This document shows positions 18,650-27,851 of a stretch of 64,000 bases of DNA, one piece after another. The translations under genes and the position numbers were made by a program. This DNA comes from an uncultured Paracoccaceae bacterium (lineage in GTDB: Bacteria; Pseudomonadota; Alphaproteobacteria; Rhodobacterales; Rhodobacteraceae), in contig CANMWG010000001.1 in assembly GCA_947501555.1 (NCBI GenBank), positions 1,736,001 to 1,800,000 on the forward strand, written 5' to 3'. The notes under the pieces were generated by a model. It worked only from the letters and a program-made list of their open reading frames with translations, was not told the origin of the DNA and made no database searches. Each line of letters opens with the position of its first letter. Position 1 is the stretch's first letter.

Positions 18650-20776
18650 CTACCCGCGCGCAGCATGGATCAAGCGCAGAATATCCTGCGCCGCTTCGGG
18701 AATATTTGTGCCCGGGCCAAAGATCGCCTTCACCCCTTGATCATACAGGAATTGATAATCCTGCTGCGGGATCACGCCACCGCAAATCACAATGATATCC
18801 TCCGCACCCGCATCCTTCAGGGCCTGCACCAGCTTGGGGGCTAGGGTTTTGTGCCCCGCCGCTTGGCTGCTGATCCCAATGACATGGACATCATTGTCAA
18901 TCGCGTCCTGTGCGGCCTCGGCCGGTGTCTGGAACAGCGGGCCCACATCGACGTCAAAGCCAATATCGGCAAAGGCAGTGGCAATGACCTTCGCACCCCT
19001 GTCGTGCCCGTCCTGCCCCATCTTGACGACCAGCATACGTGGGCGACGACCTTCTTCCTCGGCAAAAGCCTCAACATTGGCCTGAATAGCCGCGAAACCT
19101 TCGTCGCCCTCATAGGCCGCACCATAAACGCCCGCCAAGGTCTTGACCTCGGCCCGGTGCCGTCCAAATGCCTTCTCCATTGCCATGCTGATTTCTCCCA
19201 CAGTGGCGCGCTGACGGGCGGCCTCAACCGCCGCCTCCAACAGGTTACCGCCTTCATTGGCGCGGGCGGTCAATACAGCCAAGGCCGCATCACAAGCCGC
19301 CTGATCACGTTTGGCCTTGGTGTCGGCCAGACGCTTGATCTGACCTTCCCGGACCGCGTTATTATCAATATCAAGGATATCAATCGGGTCCTCTTTATCC
19401 TTGCGGTATTTATTCACGCCAACGATGACCTCAGTGCCCCGATCAATGAACGCTTGCCTACGAGCCGCTGTTTCCTCAATCCGCAGCTTGGGCATGCCGC
19501 TGGCCACGGCCTTGGTCATGCCGCCCATCTCCTCGACCTCTTCGATCAAGGCCCATGCCCTTTCGGCCAGTTCATTGGTCAAGCTTTCGACGTAGTATGA
19601 CCCGGCCAAAGGATCGACCACATTGGTCACACCGGTTTCTTCCTGCAGGATCAACTGCGTGTTCCGGGCAATACGGGCGCTGAATTCGGTAGGCAAAGCA
19701 ATCGCCTCGTCCAAGGCATTGGTATGCAACGATTGGGTACCACCCAAGACGGCGCTCATGGCCTCATAGGCGGTCCGGATGACGTTGTTGTAGGGGTCTT
19801 GTTCCTGCAAAGACACGCCCGAGGTCTGGCAATGGGTGCGCAACATCGAGGACTTGGGGTTCTTGGGTTCGAATTCCTCCATGATCCGCGACCACAGCAA
19901 ACGAGCCGCACGCAGCTTGGCGGCCTCCATGAAGAAATTCATCCCAATAGCGAAGAAGAACGACAGCCGCCCGGCAAACTGATCAACATCCATGCCGCGC
20001 GCGATGGCGGCACGGACATATTCGCGCCCGTCAGCCAGCGTATAGGCCAGCTCTTGCACCAGGTTCGCGCCGGCCTCTTGCATATGGTAGCCGCTGATCG
20101 AGATAGAGTTGAACTTGGGCATCTCAGCGGTCGTATATTCAATAATATCTGCAATGATCCGCATCGATGGCTCTGGCGGATAAACATAGGTGTTGCGGAC
20201 CATGAACTCTTTCAGGATGTCATTCTGAATGGTGCCCGATAGCACGTTGCGCGGATGGCCCTGCTCTTCCCCGGCGACGATGAAATTGGCCAAGATCGGG
20301 ATCACCGCGCCGTTCATCGTCATGGAAACAGACACTTTATCCAGCGGAATGCCGTCAAACAGGATTTTCATATCCTCAACGCTATCGATGGCCACGCCCG
20401 CCTTACCCACATCGCCCTCTACACGGGGATGGTTACTGTCGTAACCACGATGCGTTGCCAGATCAAAGGCGACCGAGACGCCCTGTTGCCCTGCATCCAG
20501 CGCTTTGCGGTAGAAAGCGTTCGACTCCTCAGCCGTCGAAAACCCTGCATATTGACGGATCGTCCACGGGCGGCCTGCGTACATCGTGGCCTTCACGCCC
20601 CGGGTGAACGGAGCCTCGCCCGGAATCCCCCCCATATGCGGCAGCTCCGCGATATCCTCGGCCGTATAGAGCGGCTTGACCGAAATCCCCTCCAGTGTTT
20701 GCCAATCCAAGGCCTCAATCGGCTTACCCCGCAGCTCTTTGGTGGCGATTTCAACCCATTTCTTGTGATCTGTCAT
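18650..20776 (-). CDS. scpA: Methylmalonyl-CoA mutase (single-chain, B12-dependent)
   Basis: Converts (R)-methylmalonyl-CoA to succinyl-CoA, the last step of propionyl-CoA assimilation. The 708-aa protein carries the TIM-barrel catalytic domain ([32 protein letters not shown] near residue 80) and a C-terminal B12 domain with the cobalamin-ligand motif [11 protein letters not shown] near 590. I start at ATG 20776, supported by GGAG at 20783-20786; the frame opens with a TTG four codons upstream. It heads a tightly packed minus-strand run and lies near pccA and pccB, which supply its substrate. Confidence 0.96.
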   Translation of the reverse strand: MTDHKKWVEIATKELRGKPIEALDWQTLEGISVKPLYTAEDIAELPHMGGIPGEAPFTRGVKATMYAGRPWTIRQYAGFSTAEESNAFYRKALDAGQQGVSVAFDLATHRGYDSNHPRVEGDVGKAGVAIDSVEDMKILFDGIPLDKVSVSMTMNGAVIPILANFIVAGEEQGHPRNVLSGTIQNDILKEFMVRNTYVYPPEPSMRIIADIIEYTTAEMPKFNSISISGYHMQEAGANLVQELAYTLADGREYVRAAIARGMDVDQFAGRLSFFFAIGMNFFMEAAKLRAARLLWSRIMEEFEPKNPKSSMLRTHCQTSGVSLQEQDPYNNVIRTAYEAMSAVLGGTQSLHTNALDEAIALPTEFSARIARNTQLILQEETGVTNVVDPLAGSYYVESLTNELAERAWALIEEVEEMGGMTKAVASGMPKLRIEETAARRQAFIDRGTEVIVGVNKYRKDKEDPIDILDIDNNAVREGQIKRLADTKAKRDQAACDAALAVLTARANEGGNLLEAAVEAARQRATVGEISMAMEKAFGRHRAEVKTLAGVYGAAYEGDEGFAAIQANVEAFAEEEGRRPRMLVVKMGQDGHDRGAKVIATAFADIGFDVDVGPLFQTPAEAAQDAIDNDVHVIGISSQAAGHKTLAPKLVQALKDAGAEDIIVICGGVIPQQDYQFLYDQGVKAIFGPGTNIPEAAQDILRLIHAARG

Positions 20777-20878
20777 GTCAGTCTCCAAAGGGTAAGTCCG
20801 TGAGGCATCACAAAATTATTCGCATTGTTTTGTGCTTGGGCCTTAGCTTTTTGCAATACCGCGTCTATATCTTTGACT

Positions 20879-21349
20879 ATGAAGATATTGACGCATCTCC
20901 GCTGGATCGCTGCCGCCATGCTACTGGCAACAGCCGGCCAAGCCCAAGACGCCACCGCATTTGAGCGTTGGCAAGAGGACCAGACCCTGACCTTTGACGC
21001 ATCAGAGGTCAGTAAGTCCGATCTGCAGTGGATCGCACGACCCTTGGTGATCTTTGCTGATACGCCCAATGATCCACGCTTCCAGCAGCAAATGGACCTG
21101 TTGCTGAGCGGGCTTGATGATCTGGGCGAGCGGGACGTCATCGTCATCACAGACACCGACCCTGAGGCCGCAACGGAATGGCGCACCACCTTGCGCCCCC
21201 GGGGATATATGATGGCACTGGTGGCCAAAGACGGGCGGGTCGCACTGCGCAAGCCTGCCCCCTGGAGCGTGCGCGAGCTTTCGCGCTCCATAGACAAAAT
21301 GCCACTGCGCCAGCAGGAAATTTCAGATCGGCGGTTGGCGGGCGAGTAA
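20879..21349 (+). CDS. DUF4174 domain protein, secreted
   Basis: A 156-aa protein with a Sec signal (MKILTHLRWIAAAMLLATAGQAQ). The mature part has a thioredoxin-like flavour typical of DUF4174: RPLVIFADTPNDPRFQQQMDLL, DVIVITDTDPEA, RPRGYMMALVAKDGRVALRKP and WSVRELSRSIDKMPLRQQEI. No redox CxxC is present. The start at 20879 fits the signal peptide; the frame is open 18 codons upstream with no better site. It sits alone on the plus strand between mcm and pccA. Function is unknown; the neighbourhood hints at, but does not prove, a link to propionate metabolism. Confidence 0.82.
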   Translation: MKILTHLRWIAAAMLLATAGQAQDATAFERWQEDQTLTFDASEVSKSDLQWIARPLVIFADTPNDPRFQQQMDLLLSGLDDLGERDVIVITDTDPEAATEWRTTLRPRGYMMALVAKDGRVALRKPAPWSVRELSRSIDKMPLRQQEISDRRLAGE

Positions 21350-21383
21350 CCCGCACCGTCGCATGTGATGTGATGATGCGGGC

Positions 21384-23381
21384 TCATTCAAACTCCATAA
21401 TCACATCATCCACAGCCAGACTATCGCCCGCGCCTGCGTTAACCTTTTTGATCACGCCTTTCTTTTCGGCACGTAGGATGTTTTCCATCTTCATGGCCTC
21501 AACAGTACAAAGGGCCTGCCCTTCCTGCACTTCGTCCCCGGCGGCCACATCGACCTTCACGATCAGGCCTGGCATCGGACAGAGCAGGAATTTCGACGTG
21601 TCGGGGGGCAGTTTTTCAGGCATCAAAGCTGCCAGTTCCGCCTGACGAGGCGTGCGCACATGCACCTTCAGATCAGCTCCACGATGCCGAACCTGGAAAC
21701 CGCCCGATATTTTGCCAACCTTCAATACCAACGGGGTCCCATCCACCGTCAAACGGGCCAGCGGATCACCGGGGGTCCAGTCACTTTCCACACGTAGCCT
21801 ATGATCACCGACAACAACGGTCGCGCCAGATTTATCTGCATCAATGGTCACATCATAGGCTTGCCCCTGCAGGCGTACGTTCCACTGCGCACCGACATGC
21901 CGTTCGTGATTATTCATCCGGCCGGAAATACGCGAACGGCGGATCTCGGCCACGCGGTGCATTGCGGCACAGGCCGCAGCGATCCGCTGGCAGGTTTCTT
22001 CAGGCAAGGTGACGCCTTCAAACCCTTCGGGGTATTCTTCCTCGATAAAGGCCGTCGTCATGTTGCCGCTGGTGAACTTGGGATGATCATAAACCGCAGC
22101 AAGGAACGGCAGGTTGTGGCCAATCCCTTCGAGTTCAAACCCATCCAACGCCAGACGCATTTCTTCAATTGCCGTGGCTCGATCTGGGGCCCATGTGCAA
22201 AGTTTGGCGATCATTGGATCGTAATACATACTGATCTCACCGCCCTCGAACACGCCCGTGTCATTGCGGACAGCGCGCGTTGACGTCGCCTCTTCGACCG
22301 GAGGGCGATAGCGGGTCAGGCGACCGATGGAGGGGAGAAAACCGCGATAAGGGTCCTCTGCATACAACCGACTTTCCATGGCCCAACCGTTGATCTTCAG
22401 ATCAGATTGCTGGAAAGGTAGCTTTTCCCCGGCAGCCACCCGGATCATCTGTTCGACAAGATCAACACCGGTGATCAACTCAGTCACGGGATGTTCAACC
22501 TGCAGGCGGGTGTTCATTTCTAGGAAATAGAAGTTGCGGTCGCCGTCGACGATAAACTCTACGGTACCCGCACTGGTGTAGCCTACGGCTTGGGCCAAGG
22601 CGACAGACTGCTCACCCATGGCCTTTCGGGTCGCCTCGTCCAGAAATGGACTGGGGGCTTCTTCAATGACTTTTTGATTGCGGCGCTGGATGCTGCATTC
22701 TCGTTCATGCAGATAGACCGCATTGCCGTGACCATCACACAGCACCTGAATTTCGATGTGGCGGGGCTGTGTCACAAATTTTTCAATGAAAATACGGTCA
22801 TCACCAAAGGAATTGGCAGCCTCATTCTTGGACGATTGAAACCCCTCGCGGGCCTCTTGGTCATTCCAGGCGATACGCATGCCCTTACCGCCACCGCCAG
22901 CAGAGGCCTTGATCATCACAGGATAGCCGACCTCATTGGAAATCTTGACCGCATCTTCTGCGTCTTCAATCAGGCCCATATAGCCGGGCACGGTTGAGAC
23001 ATTGGCTTCTTGAGCGATCTTTTTGGACGTAATCTTATCGCCCATCTTCTCAATGGCGCCCTTTGGGGGGCCGATAAACGCGACACCTGCGGCTTCCAAT
23101 GCTTCGGCAAATTTGGAATTTTCGGACAGAAACCCATAGCCCGGATGAACGGCCTCGGCGCCGGTCTGTTTTATGGCATCCATGACCTTATCAATGACGA
23201 TATAGGATTGGTTGGCCGGGGGGGGGCCGATATGCACGGCCTCGTCCGCCATCTTGACATGCAATGCATTCCGGTCGGCATCCGAATAGATGGCCACCGT
23301 TTGAATACCCATCTTGCGGGCAGTCTTAATCACACGGCAGGCAATTTCGCCTCGGTTGGCGATCAGTATTTTCTTAAACAT
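21384..23381 (-). CDS. pccA: Propionyl-CoA carboxylase alpha subunit (biotin carboxylase plus BCCP)
   Basis: Carboxylates the biotin that PccB uses to convert propionyl-CoA to methylmalonyl-CoA. The 665-aa protein has a biotin carboxylase half (FKKILIANRGEIACRVIKTA, then GGGGKGMRIAW near 165, EMNTRLQVEHPVTELITG near 293). A BT/linker region follows, then a C-terminal biotinyl domain with the AMKMEN lysine near residue 630. I use ATG 23381, which has AAGGGA 9 nt upstream; an ATG two codons earlier is too close to it. The gene faces the porin gene across about 190 nt. Confidence 0.96.
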   Translation of the reverse strand: MFKKILIANRGEIACRVIKTARKMGIQTVAIYSDADRNALHVKMADEAVHIGPPPANQSYIVIDKVMDAIKQTGAEAVHPGYGFLSENSKFAEALEAAGVAFIGPPKGAIEKMGDKITSKKIAQEANVSTVPGYMGLIEDAEDAVKISNEVGYPVMIKASAGGGGKGMRIAWNDQEAREGFQSSKNEAANSFGDDRIFIEKFVTQPRHIEIQVLCDGHGNAVYLHERECSIQRRNQKVIEEAPSPFLDEATRKAMGEQSVALAQAVGYTSAGTVEFIVDGDRNFYFLEMNTRLQVEHPVTELITGVDLVEQMIRVAAGEKLPFQQSDLKINGWAMESRLYAEDPYRGFLPSIGRLTRYRPPVEEATSTRAVRNDTGVFEGGEISMYYDPMIAKLCTWAPDRATAIEEMRLALDGFELEGIGHNLPFLAAVYDHPKFTSGNMTTAFIEEEYPEGFEGVTLPEETCQRIAAACAAMHRVAEIRRSRISGRMNNHERHVGAQWNVRLQGQAYDVTIDADKSGATVVVGDHRLRVESDWTPGDPLARLTVDGTPLVLKVGKISGGFQVRHRGADLKVHVRTPRQAELAALMPEKLPPDTSKFLLCPMPGLIVKVDVAAGDEVQEGQALCTVEAMKMENILRAEKKGVIKKVNAGAGDSLAVDDVIMEFE

Positions 23382-23568
23382 TCGCATATTCCCTTAGTCA
23401 AAATCCGGTGACCTGCCGCATGTCACACGGTGAGTTGTTTTGGCGTGAGAGTCCCATCGCATACAATTGCATACCGCGTGAGAGCTTGTGAAACCGTAAG
23501 ACCTCGTTTCTGTGCAACGTTCTTCCTACCGCCGCTGGACGACGGCTATTTTGAAAAGGAAGATCACC

Positions 23569-24597
23569 ATGTTCACAAAGAAACACATATCTCTCGGCTT
23601 GCTTTGTGCGAGCACGGCAATACTGACCGCCCCTATTGCAGCCCAAGCCGATACCGAGATCGACATTTACGGCTACACCAAGCTTGACCTGTTCTACGAC
23701 CCGGACGCAGCCTTGGGCACGACGACGTCTGGCATCACAGGGCTGACACCTGGGTTCGATAGCGACAGCAGCAGCGATGCCCATGCCTTCCAGTCGCGGC
23801 TTGGCGTACGGACCACAACGTCGACCGCGCTGGGAGATGTCAAAACGCAGATTGAAGGTGACTTCTTTGGCAACGGCGGTGGTGGGTTCCGTTTGCGGCA
23901 TGCAAATGGGCAAATCGGCGGACTGCTGGCTGGGCAAACCTGGAGCAACTTCATGCCCATTGAAAGCTATCCCACGACGCTTGATTTTCAGGGTCCGGCA
24001 GGTCTGCCATTCTCGCGCGTTGCACAGCTGCGCTACACCTCCGAACTGGGCGGCGGGTTTAGCTTGTCGGGGTCTTTGGAAGACGACCCCGCCGGTGAAC
24101 ACCTCGCGGTCACTGCGGCGGCCCGCTACACATTCGACCAAGGCTTTGTAAAAGTGGCTGGTATCTCGCGACAACTGAGCGGTGCTACGGAAACCGTTGA
24201 CGGGTTTGGGGTCAGCGTTTCGGGGAATGCGCAACTTTGGCAGGGCGGCCTGATCCAAGCAAGCTATACTGCGGGTGAAGGTATCGGATCGCAGCTTGTT
24301 TTCGGCGGGGCGGATGTCGACGGAAACGATGCGATTGAAACTGAAGGATATTCGCTCGCCATTTGGCAAGATATCGGTGAGCAGTTCAAGATCGGGGCGG
24401 CCTACGGCCGACGCGAAATCGATTCCGGTGCGTTGGATGATCTGGAAGAGCTGGAGACAATCCACCTCAGCGCGTTTTACAACCCCGTTGAAAACGTCAC
24501 TTTCGGTGTCGAATACTTCACGGGCGAAGTGACCCAATTCGATGGGGAAACTGTTGAGGCCGATCGTATTCAGGGATCGGTACAATTCAACTTCTAG
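23569..24597 (+). CDS. Outer-membrane porin (DcaP-like)
   Basis: A 342-aa beta-barrel protein. The signal peptide runs to about residue 26 (LGLLCASTAILTAPIAAQA), and the mature start DTEIDIYGYTKLDLFYD is typical of porins. Alternating amphipathic strands run throughout, and the protein ends in IQGSVQFNF with the C-terminal Phe needed for BAM recognition. It resembles the DcaP family of trimeric dicarboxylate/aryl porins. The start at 23569 follows AAGGAAG. It lies between pccA and pccB on the opposite strand, so uptake of an organic acid that feeds propionyl-CoA is an attractive but unproven role. Confidence 0.85.
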   Translation: MFTKKHISLGLLCASTAILTAPIAAQADTEIDIYGYTKLDLFYDPDAALGTTTSGITGLTPGFDSDSSSDAHAFQSRLGVRTTTSTALGDVKTQIEGDFFGNGGGGFRLRHANGQIGGLLAGQTWSNFMPIESYPTTLDFQGPAGLPFSRVAQLRYTSELGGGFSLSGSLEDDPAGEHLAVTAAARYTFDQGFVKVAGISRQLSGATETVDGFGVSVSGNAQLWQGGLIQASYTAGEGIGSQLVFGGADVDGNDAIETEGYSLAIWQDIGEQFKIGAAYGRREIDSGALDDLEELETIHLSAFYNPVENVTFGVEYFTGEVTQFDGETVEADRIQGSVQFNF

Positions 24598-24636
24598 AAC
24601 GTTCCCACTAGCGTGTATTGCAGACCTTCGAATGGC

Positions 24637-24663
24637 CACCGCCGGACCATAGGCCCGGCGGTG
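24637..24663. terminator. 9-bp GC-rich hairpin between porin and lipoprotein genes
   Basis: CACCGCCGG (24637-24645) and CCGGCGGTG (24655-24663) form a perfect 9-bp stem with a 9-nt loop, 39 nt past the porin stop and 44 nt from the convergent lipoprotein stop. It could end transcription from both sides, though no clear T-run follows on either strand. Confidence 0.5.
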
Positions 24664-24706
24664 ATCATACGTGTTACCCTGCCGAAGCCGGGCAAAGTGA
24701 AAGGGC

Positions 24707-24913
24707 TTAGCGGCAGCCGTTGATGCCTGCGTCGTCGCAAAGCACACCGATAGCGGCGCCCGCAATTGCTGTGCCCGTTGGGTCAGTGCCCAGAACTTGT
24801 GAAGCGGCAAGACCGCCTGCTGCGCCTGCAACACCGCGCTCGGTGTCGCCTTCAAGACAACCTGCAAGGCTGAACATTGCCACTGCGGCCAATACGATTG
24901 ATTTCTTCTGCAT
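24707..24913 (-). CDS. Small lipoprotein with glycine-zipper-like body
   Basis: A 68-aa predicted lipoprotein. Its signal ends in the lipobox LAGC (residues 16-19), so Cys19 would be lipidated. The body is a short Gly/Ala-rich stretch (RGVAGAAGGLAASQVLG, then GTAIAGAAIGVLCDDAG) resembling glycine-zipper lipoproteins, which can pack as membrane helices. The two later cysteines (CDDAGINGC) could form a disulfide. Small proteins of this type are common in Roseobacter genomes near pccA. It is convergent with the porin gene, and a perfect 9-bp-arm inverted repeat lies about 76 nt upstream of its start. Confidence 0.72.
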   Translation of the reverse strand: MQKKSIVLAAVAMFSLAGCLEGDTERGVAGAAGGLAASQVLGTDPTGTAIAGAAIGVLCDDAGINGCR

Positions 24914-24988
24914 AATCTCGTGCCTATCTTTGTTTTTTCCGTGACGTCGGAAGTAACGCCTACTGGGGCCAACTCAATAGGCGAATAA

Positions 24989-25009
24989 CGTTGATATCCA
25001 ATATCAACG
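24989..25009. promoter_or_regulatory. Operator-like perfect inverted repeat upstream of lipoprotein gene
   Basis: CGTTGATAT (24989-24997), a CCA spacer and ATATCAACG (25001-25009): perfect 9-bp arms, a size and symmetry typical of a dimeric repressor or activator site. It is about 76 nt upstream of the small lipoprotein start on the minus strand. The regulator is unknown. Confidence 0.45.
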
Positions 25010-25043
25010 GCAATTCGTGCGGTTTTTAGGCGGAAAAACGTAA

Positions 25044-25072
25044 CCGGTCCGCTTGGTAAGTAAGCGAACCGG
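25044..25072 (-). terminator. Probable terminator downstream of the 25.25-25.6 kb gene
   Basis: CCGGTCCGCTT (25044-25054) and AAGCGAACCGG (25062-25072) form an 11-bp stem with one mismatch and a 7-nt loop. Read on the minus strand it is followed by TTACG and a run of five T, which fits an intrinsic terminator for the gene ending at 25254, though 180 nt downstream of it. Confidence 0.5.
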
Positions 25073-25253
25073 TCAAGGGAAGGGTAACGTTGTAGACAAT
25101 CAACAATCTCATGTTTGCTGGAACACGACATTGCTGATCCCATCATGAAGCAACGTAGTTCACTTGCAAAGCGGCGTATTGTGCCACCCCATAAATAGGC
25201 GGTTTCTCGCCATAGTTGTTTTTGTGTATAATAACTCCCGCCAAAAAACCTCA

Positions 25254-25607
25254 TCAGCGCATACCATCAATTTCGGGAAAACTAACGCGGGCAACGGCCA
25301 CGTTGATCTTCAGCAAGGCATCGTAGCTTGTTGGGTCAAATGGGTCTTCCGCAGGAATAACCTCTCGCCCAAACAACCAACTCAAACGACCGGCATCGAG
25401 ATTTCCGCGCACAAAGGGTTGATCACCAAATTGCTCCCACAGGGCCTGCATAAACCCCGCATCCGCGCGTTTGTCTGGCGGACGTCTGTCGGGATAACGC
25501 ACACGTTCGGTGATCTCGGTTGCGATACCATCCTTGTGGCCACGCCGAATCGTAAATTGAAAATCTGTCCCCGGTAGTCGGCCTGGGAAGCCGCGATGCT
25601 TTTCCAT
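25254..25607 (-). CDS. Conserved hypothetical protein in the pcc locus
   Basis: A 117-aa cytosolic protein I cannot assign. Charged and compact (RRGHKDGIATEITERVRYPDRRP, then FMQALWEQFGDQPFVRGNLD and GRLSWLFGREVIPAEDPFDPTSYDAL). No signal or membrane segment. The ATG at 25607 has AAAGG about 10 nt upstream; a GTG at 25616 is in frame but too close to that site. It lies downstream of pccB in the same direction. Clade-specific small genes in this position are usual in Rhodobacterales pcc clusters. The sequence is consistent with a small DNA- or enzyme-associated accessory protein, but there is no direct evidence. Confidence 0.65.
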   Translation of the reverse strand: MEKHRGFPGRLPGTDFQFTIRRGHKDGIATEITERVRYPDRRPPDKRADAGFMQALWEQFGDQPFVRGNLDAGRLSWLFGREVIPAEDPFDPTSYDALLKINVAVARVSFPEIDGMR

Positions 25608-25675
25608 GTCAGACACACCCTTTGGGGAAAGGTGCGTGGCGGACGGGGGCCAATCCCCGCCCGCGACACTGAGTG

Positions 25676-25819
25676 TTAGGGCACAGACCAGTCAGTTGTG
25701 ACAGCCTGTAACAGGGCCATATCCGAAGTAACTTGTAACGGAGAACGGTCCTGACTGCCCGATACAGCCACAAGCGCGAGAAGCGCTGCGAATGCAAAAG
25801 CCAGAAGTCCTTGTACCAT
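25676..25819 (-). CDS. Very small single-span membrane protein in the pcc locus
   Basis: A 47-aa peptide with one hydrophobic segment (VQGLLAFAFAALLALVAVSG, residues 2-21) and a short polar tail ending TTDWSVP. It could be a single-pass membrane protein or a secreted peptide. I start at ATG 25819, preceded by AGGCAGG; a longer frame to 25870 adds a basic stretch with no better ribosome site. It lies between pccB and the 117-aa gene, all on the minus strand, so it is probably part of that transcript. Function unknown. Confidence 0.55.
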   Translation of the reverse strand: MVQGLLAFAFAALLALVAVSGSQDRSPLQVTSDMALLQAVTTDWSVP

Positions 25820-26129
25820 TTTTCTTGCCTGCCTCTTTTGGAGCAAGGCCTTGGAAAACCAAGACCCCACGAGGGCGCGAAAACCATTTCGCGTTTCAAT
25901 ATCATAGGCAAAAACCTTTTCTTTCCAAATGCCTGTAAGCCGAAGTCACTGTAGTGTGACGTCGAGGCACCATCGATTTGGCAGGGGACACTTTCATGCC
26001 CTACATTTTGTGGAGGCTCACTGGAAATACCCACATTTAGGCCGCAAACACCGCGCAAGCCTTGAAACCAATGACCCGCCCAAACGGCATTTTTCTGCCC
26101 ACTCGGCGCATCTGATGACATGAAATGGG
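25820..26129. other. Gene-free stretch downstream of pccB
   Basis: A 310-nt gap. A 174-codon minus-strand frame crosses it, but its translation shows no domain and it overlaps the small membrane peptide, so I do not call it. There is a 7-bp CGCGAAA/TTTCGCG hairpin with a 4-nt loop at 25876-25893. This may be a transcript boundary between pccB and the small downstream genes; the T-rich DNA after it (CTTTTCTTT on the plus strand near 25916) is on the pccB side. Confidence 0.4.
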
Positions 26130-27659
26130 TCATAGGGGGATGTTATCGTGCTTTTTCCAAGGGTTTTTCAACTGTTTACCACGTAACGACGCAAAGGCCC
26201 GGCACACCCGTTTGCGGGTCGACTGTGGAACGATGACCTCGTCGATGAACCCCATCTCAGCCGCGACAAACGGATTGGCAAAACGGTCTTCATAATCCTT
26301 GGTATGCTGCGCCAGCTTCTCGGCATCCCCAAGGTCCGCCCGGTGAATGATCTCGGTCGCCCCTTTGGCGCCCATCACCGCAATCTCAGCCGTTGGCCAA
26401 GCATAGTTGAAATCGCCCCGCAGATGCTTGGACGCCATCACATCATAGGCCCCACCATAAGCCTTGCGGGTGATCACAGTGACCTTGGGCACCGTGGCCT
26501 CGCCGTATGCAAAAAGCAATTTGGCACCATGTTTGATCACTCCGCCATATTCTTGGCTGGTGCCGGGCAAAAAGCCGGGGACATCGACCAAGGTCAGAAT
26601 TGGAATTTCGAAGGCGTCACAGAAGCGGACAAACCGCGCAGCCTTGCGGCTGCTGTCGATATCCAGACAACCTGCCAAAACCATCGGTTGGTTGGCCACA
26701 ACGCCCACCGTAGCACCCTCTAGCCGGATAAAACCGGTCAAAATATTTTTCGCGAAGTCTTCCTGGATTTGGTAAAAATCACCCTCGTCCGCCAGCTTGA
26801 CGATCAATTCGGTCATATCGTAAGGGGCATTGGGATTATCCGGGATCAGCGTGTTCAAGCTGTCCTCAATCCGATCCACATCATCAAAGAACGGACGCAC
26901 CGGCGCCTTTTCACGATTATTCAATGGCAGGAAATCCACCAAACGACGGACCTCGGCCAAGGCTTCTACATCGTTCTCAAACGCACCATCTGCCACGGAT
27001 GATTTCTTGGTATGGGTCGACGCACCGCCCAATTCCTCGGCGGTCACGACCTCATTTGTGACGGTCTTTACAACGTCAGGACCAGTCACAAACATGTAGC
27101 TGCTGTCTTTAACCATGAAGATAAAATCGGTCATCGCGGGGCTATACACAGCGCCACCAGCACAAGGGCCCATCACCAGACTGATCTGGGGGACAACACC
27201 AGAGGCCATAATATTGCGCTGGAACACCTCGGCATATCCGGCCAGTGATGCGACACCCTCTTGAATGCGAGCGCCCCCAGAGTCGTTGATCCCGATCACA
27301 GGCGCGCCATTCTGCATGGCCATATCCATGATCTTGCAGATTTTTTGGGCGTGGGTTTCGGACAGTGAGCCACCGAAGACCGTGAAATCCTGACTGAACA
27401 GATAGACCATACGGCCATTGATCGTGCCCCATCCAGTCACAACACCATCCCCGGCAGGCCGGTCCTTTTCCATCCCGAAATCCGTGCAGCGATGGGCCAC
27501 AAACATGTCGAACTCTTCGAACGACCCCTCATCGAGCAACAACTCAATCCGTTCGCGGGCGGTCAGTTTGCCTTTGGCATGCTGGGCAGCGACACGGCGT
27601 TCACCACCGCCCATCCGCGCAGCCGCGCGGCGGCTCTCAAGCTCTTGCAAGACATCCAT
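26130..27659 (-). CDS. pccB: Propionyl-CoA carboxylase beta subunit (carboxyltransferase)
   Basis: Transfers CO2 from biotinylated PccA to propionyl-CoA. The 509-aa protein has the acyl-CoA carboxyltransferase N domain ([53 protein letters not shown] near 120) and C domain ([21 protein letters not shown] near 320, [21 protein letters not shown] near 355). The start at 27659 (MDVLQELE) is preceded by GAGAGAGGG; a further in-frame ATG lies 30 nt upstream. TTTGCAAA-type sites at 27733-27788 are the likely operator for PccR, encoded 1.5 kb away. Confidence 0.96.
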   Translation of the reverse strand: MDVLQELESRRAAARMGGGERRVAAQHAKGKLTARERIELLLDEGSFEEFDMFVAHRCTDFGMEKDRPAGDGVVTGWGTINGRMVYLFSQDFTVFGGSLSETHAQKICKIMDMAMQNGAPVIGINDSGGARIQEGVASLAGYAEVFQRNIMASGVVPQISLVMGPCAGGAVYSPAMTDFIFMVKDSSYMFVTGPDVVKTVTNEVVTAEELGGASTHTKKSSVADGAFENDVEALAEVRRLVDFLPLNNREKAPVRPFFDDVDRIEDSLNTLIPDNPNAPYDMTELIVKLADEGDFYQIQEDFAKNILTGFIRLEGATVGVVANQPMVLAGCLDIDSSRKAARFVRFCDAFEIPILTLVDVPGFLPGTSQEYGGVIKHGAKLLFAYGEATVPKVTVITRKAYGGAYDVMASKHLRGDFNYAWPTAEIAVMGAKGATEIIHRADLGDAEKLAQHTKDYEDRFANPFVAAEMGFIDEVIVPQSTRKRVCRAFASLRGKQLKNPWKKHDNIPL

Positions 27660-27732
27660 AGGCTTCGTCCCTCTCTCGTGTTTGGCCAACCATAGCGGGA
27701 ACAGACTTTGGGCAGAAGGAGGAAAAGGAATA

Positions 27733-27788
27733 TTTGCAAACCCACTGATTTACAGAATTAAAGATTTGCAAAACTGCAAATATTGCAG
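27733..27788. promoter_or_regulatory. Probable PccR operator region before pccB
   Basis: Two perfect TTTGCAAA octamers lie at 27733-27740 and 27765-27772; the second is followed at once by ACTGCAAA and TATTGCAG, giving a row of TTGCA-type half-sites. In Rhodobacter sphaeroides the regulator PccR binds paired TTTGCAAA motifs at pccB (established knowledge, from memory). The sites lie 74-129 nt upstream of pccB and also upstream of the divergent MFS gene. Confidence 0.75.
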
Positions 27789-27851
27789 CTTTTCGCCCAC
27801 CCCCCTGCAGTTGTGATGGACAAGCGCTGGCGACAGGAATAACTCTGCGCC

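Larger units (their letters stand above)
24914..25253. other. Gene-free stretch with two inverted repeats
   Basis: This 340-nt gap contains no convincing ORF; a 618-codon frame crossing it on the minus strand is antisense to the porin gene and was rejected. It holds the CGTTGATAT/ATATCAACG inverted repeat at 24989-25009, the hairpin at 25044-25072, and AT-rich DNA near 25214-25238 (TTTTTGTGTATAATAACTC) that looks like a plus-strand -10 region without an obvious gene behind it. Confidence 0.5.

Noticed and set aside
20777..20788. TTG start four codons upstream of mcm
   Set aside because: A GGAG site is correctly placed for ATG 20776 and falls inside the longer version.
20850..20857. PccR site before mcm
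   Set aside because: Only a single TTTGCAAT half-site is present, with no second octamer at a suitable distance.
23398..25254. 618-codon minus-strand open frame crossing the porin, lipoprotein and intergenic region
   Set aside because: It runs antisense to the porin gene, which has a signal peptide, barrel strands and a C-terminal Phe. The frame shows no domain and no start site, so it is an artefact of GC-rich codon use.
25609..26133. 174-codon minus-strand frame downstream of pccB
   Set aside because: Its translation is rich in Cys, Trp, Pro and Arg without any domain, and it overlaps the better-supported 47-aa membrane peptide and the GTG region of the 117-aa gene.
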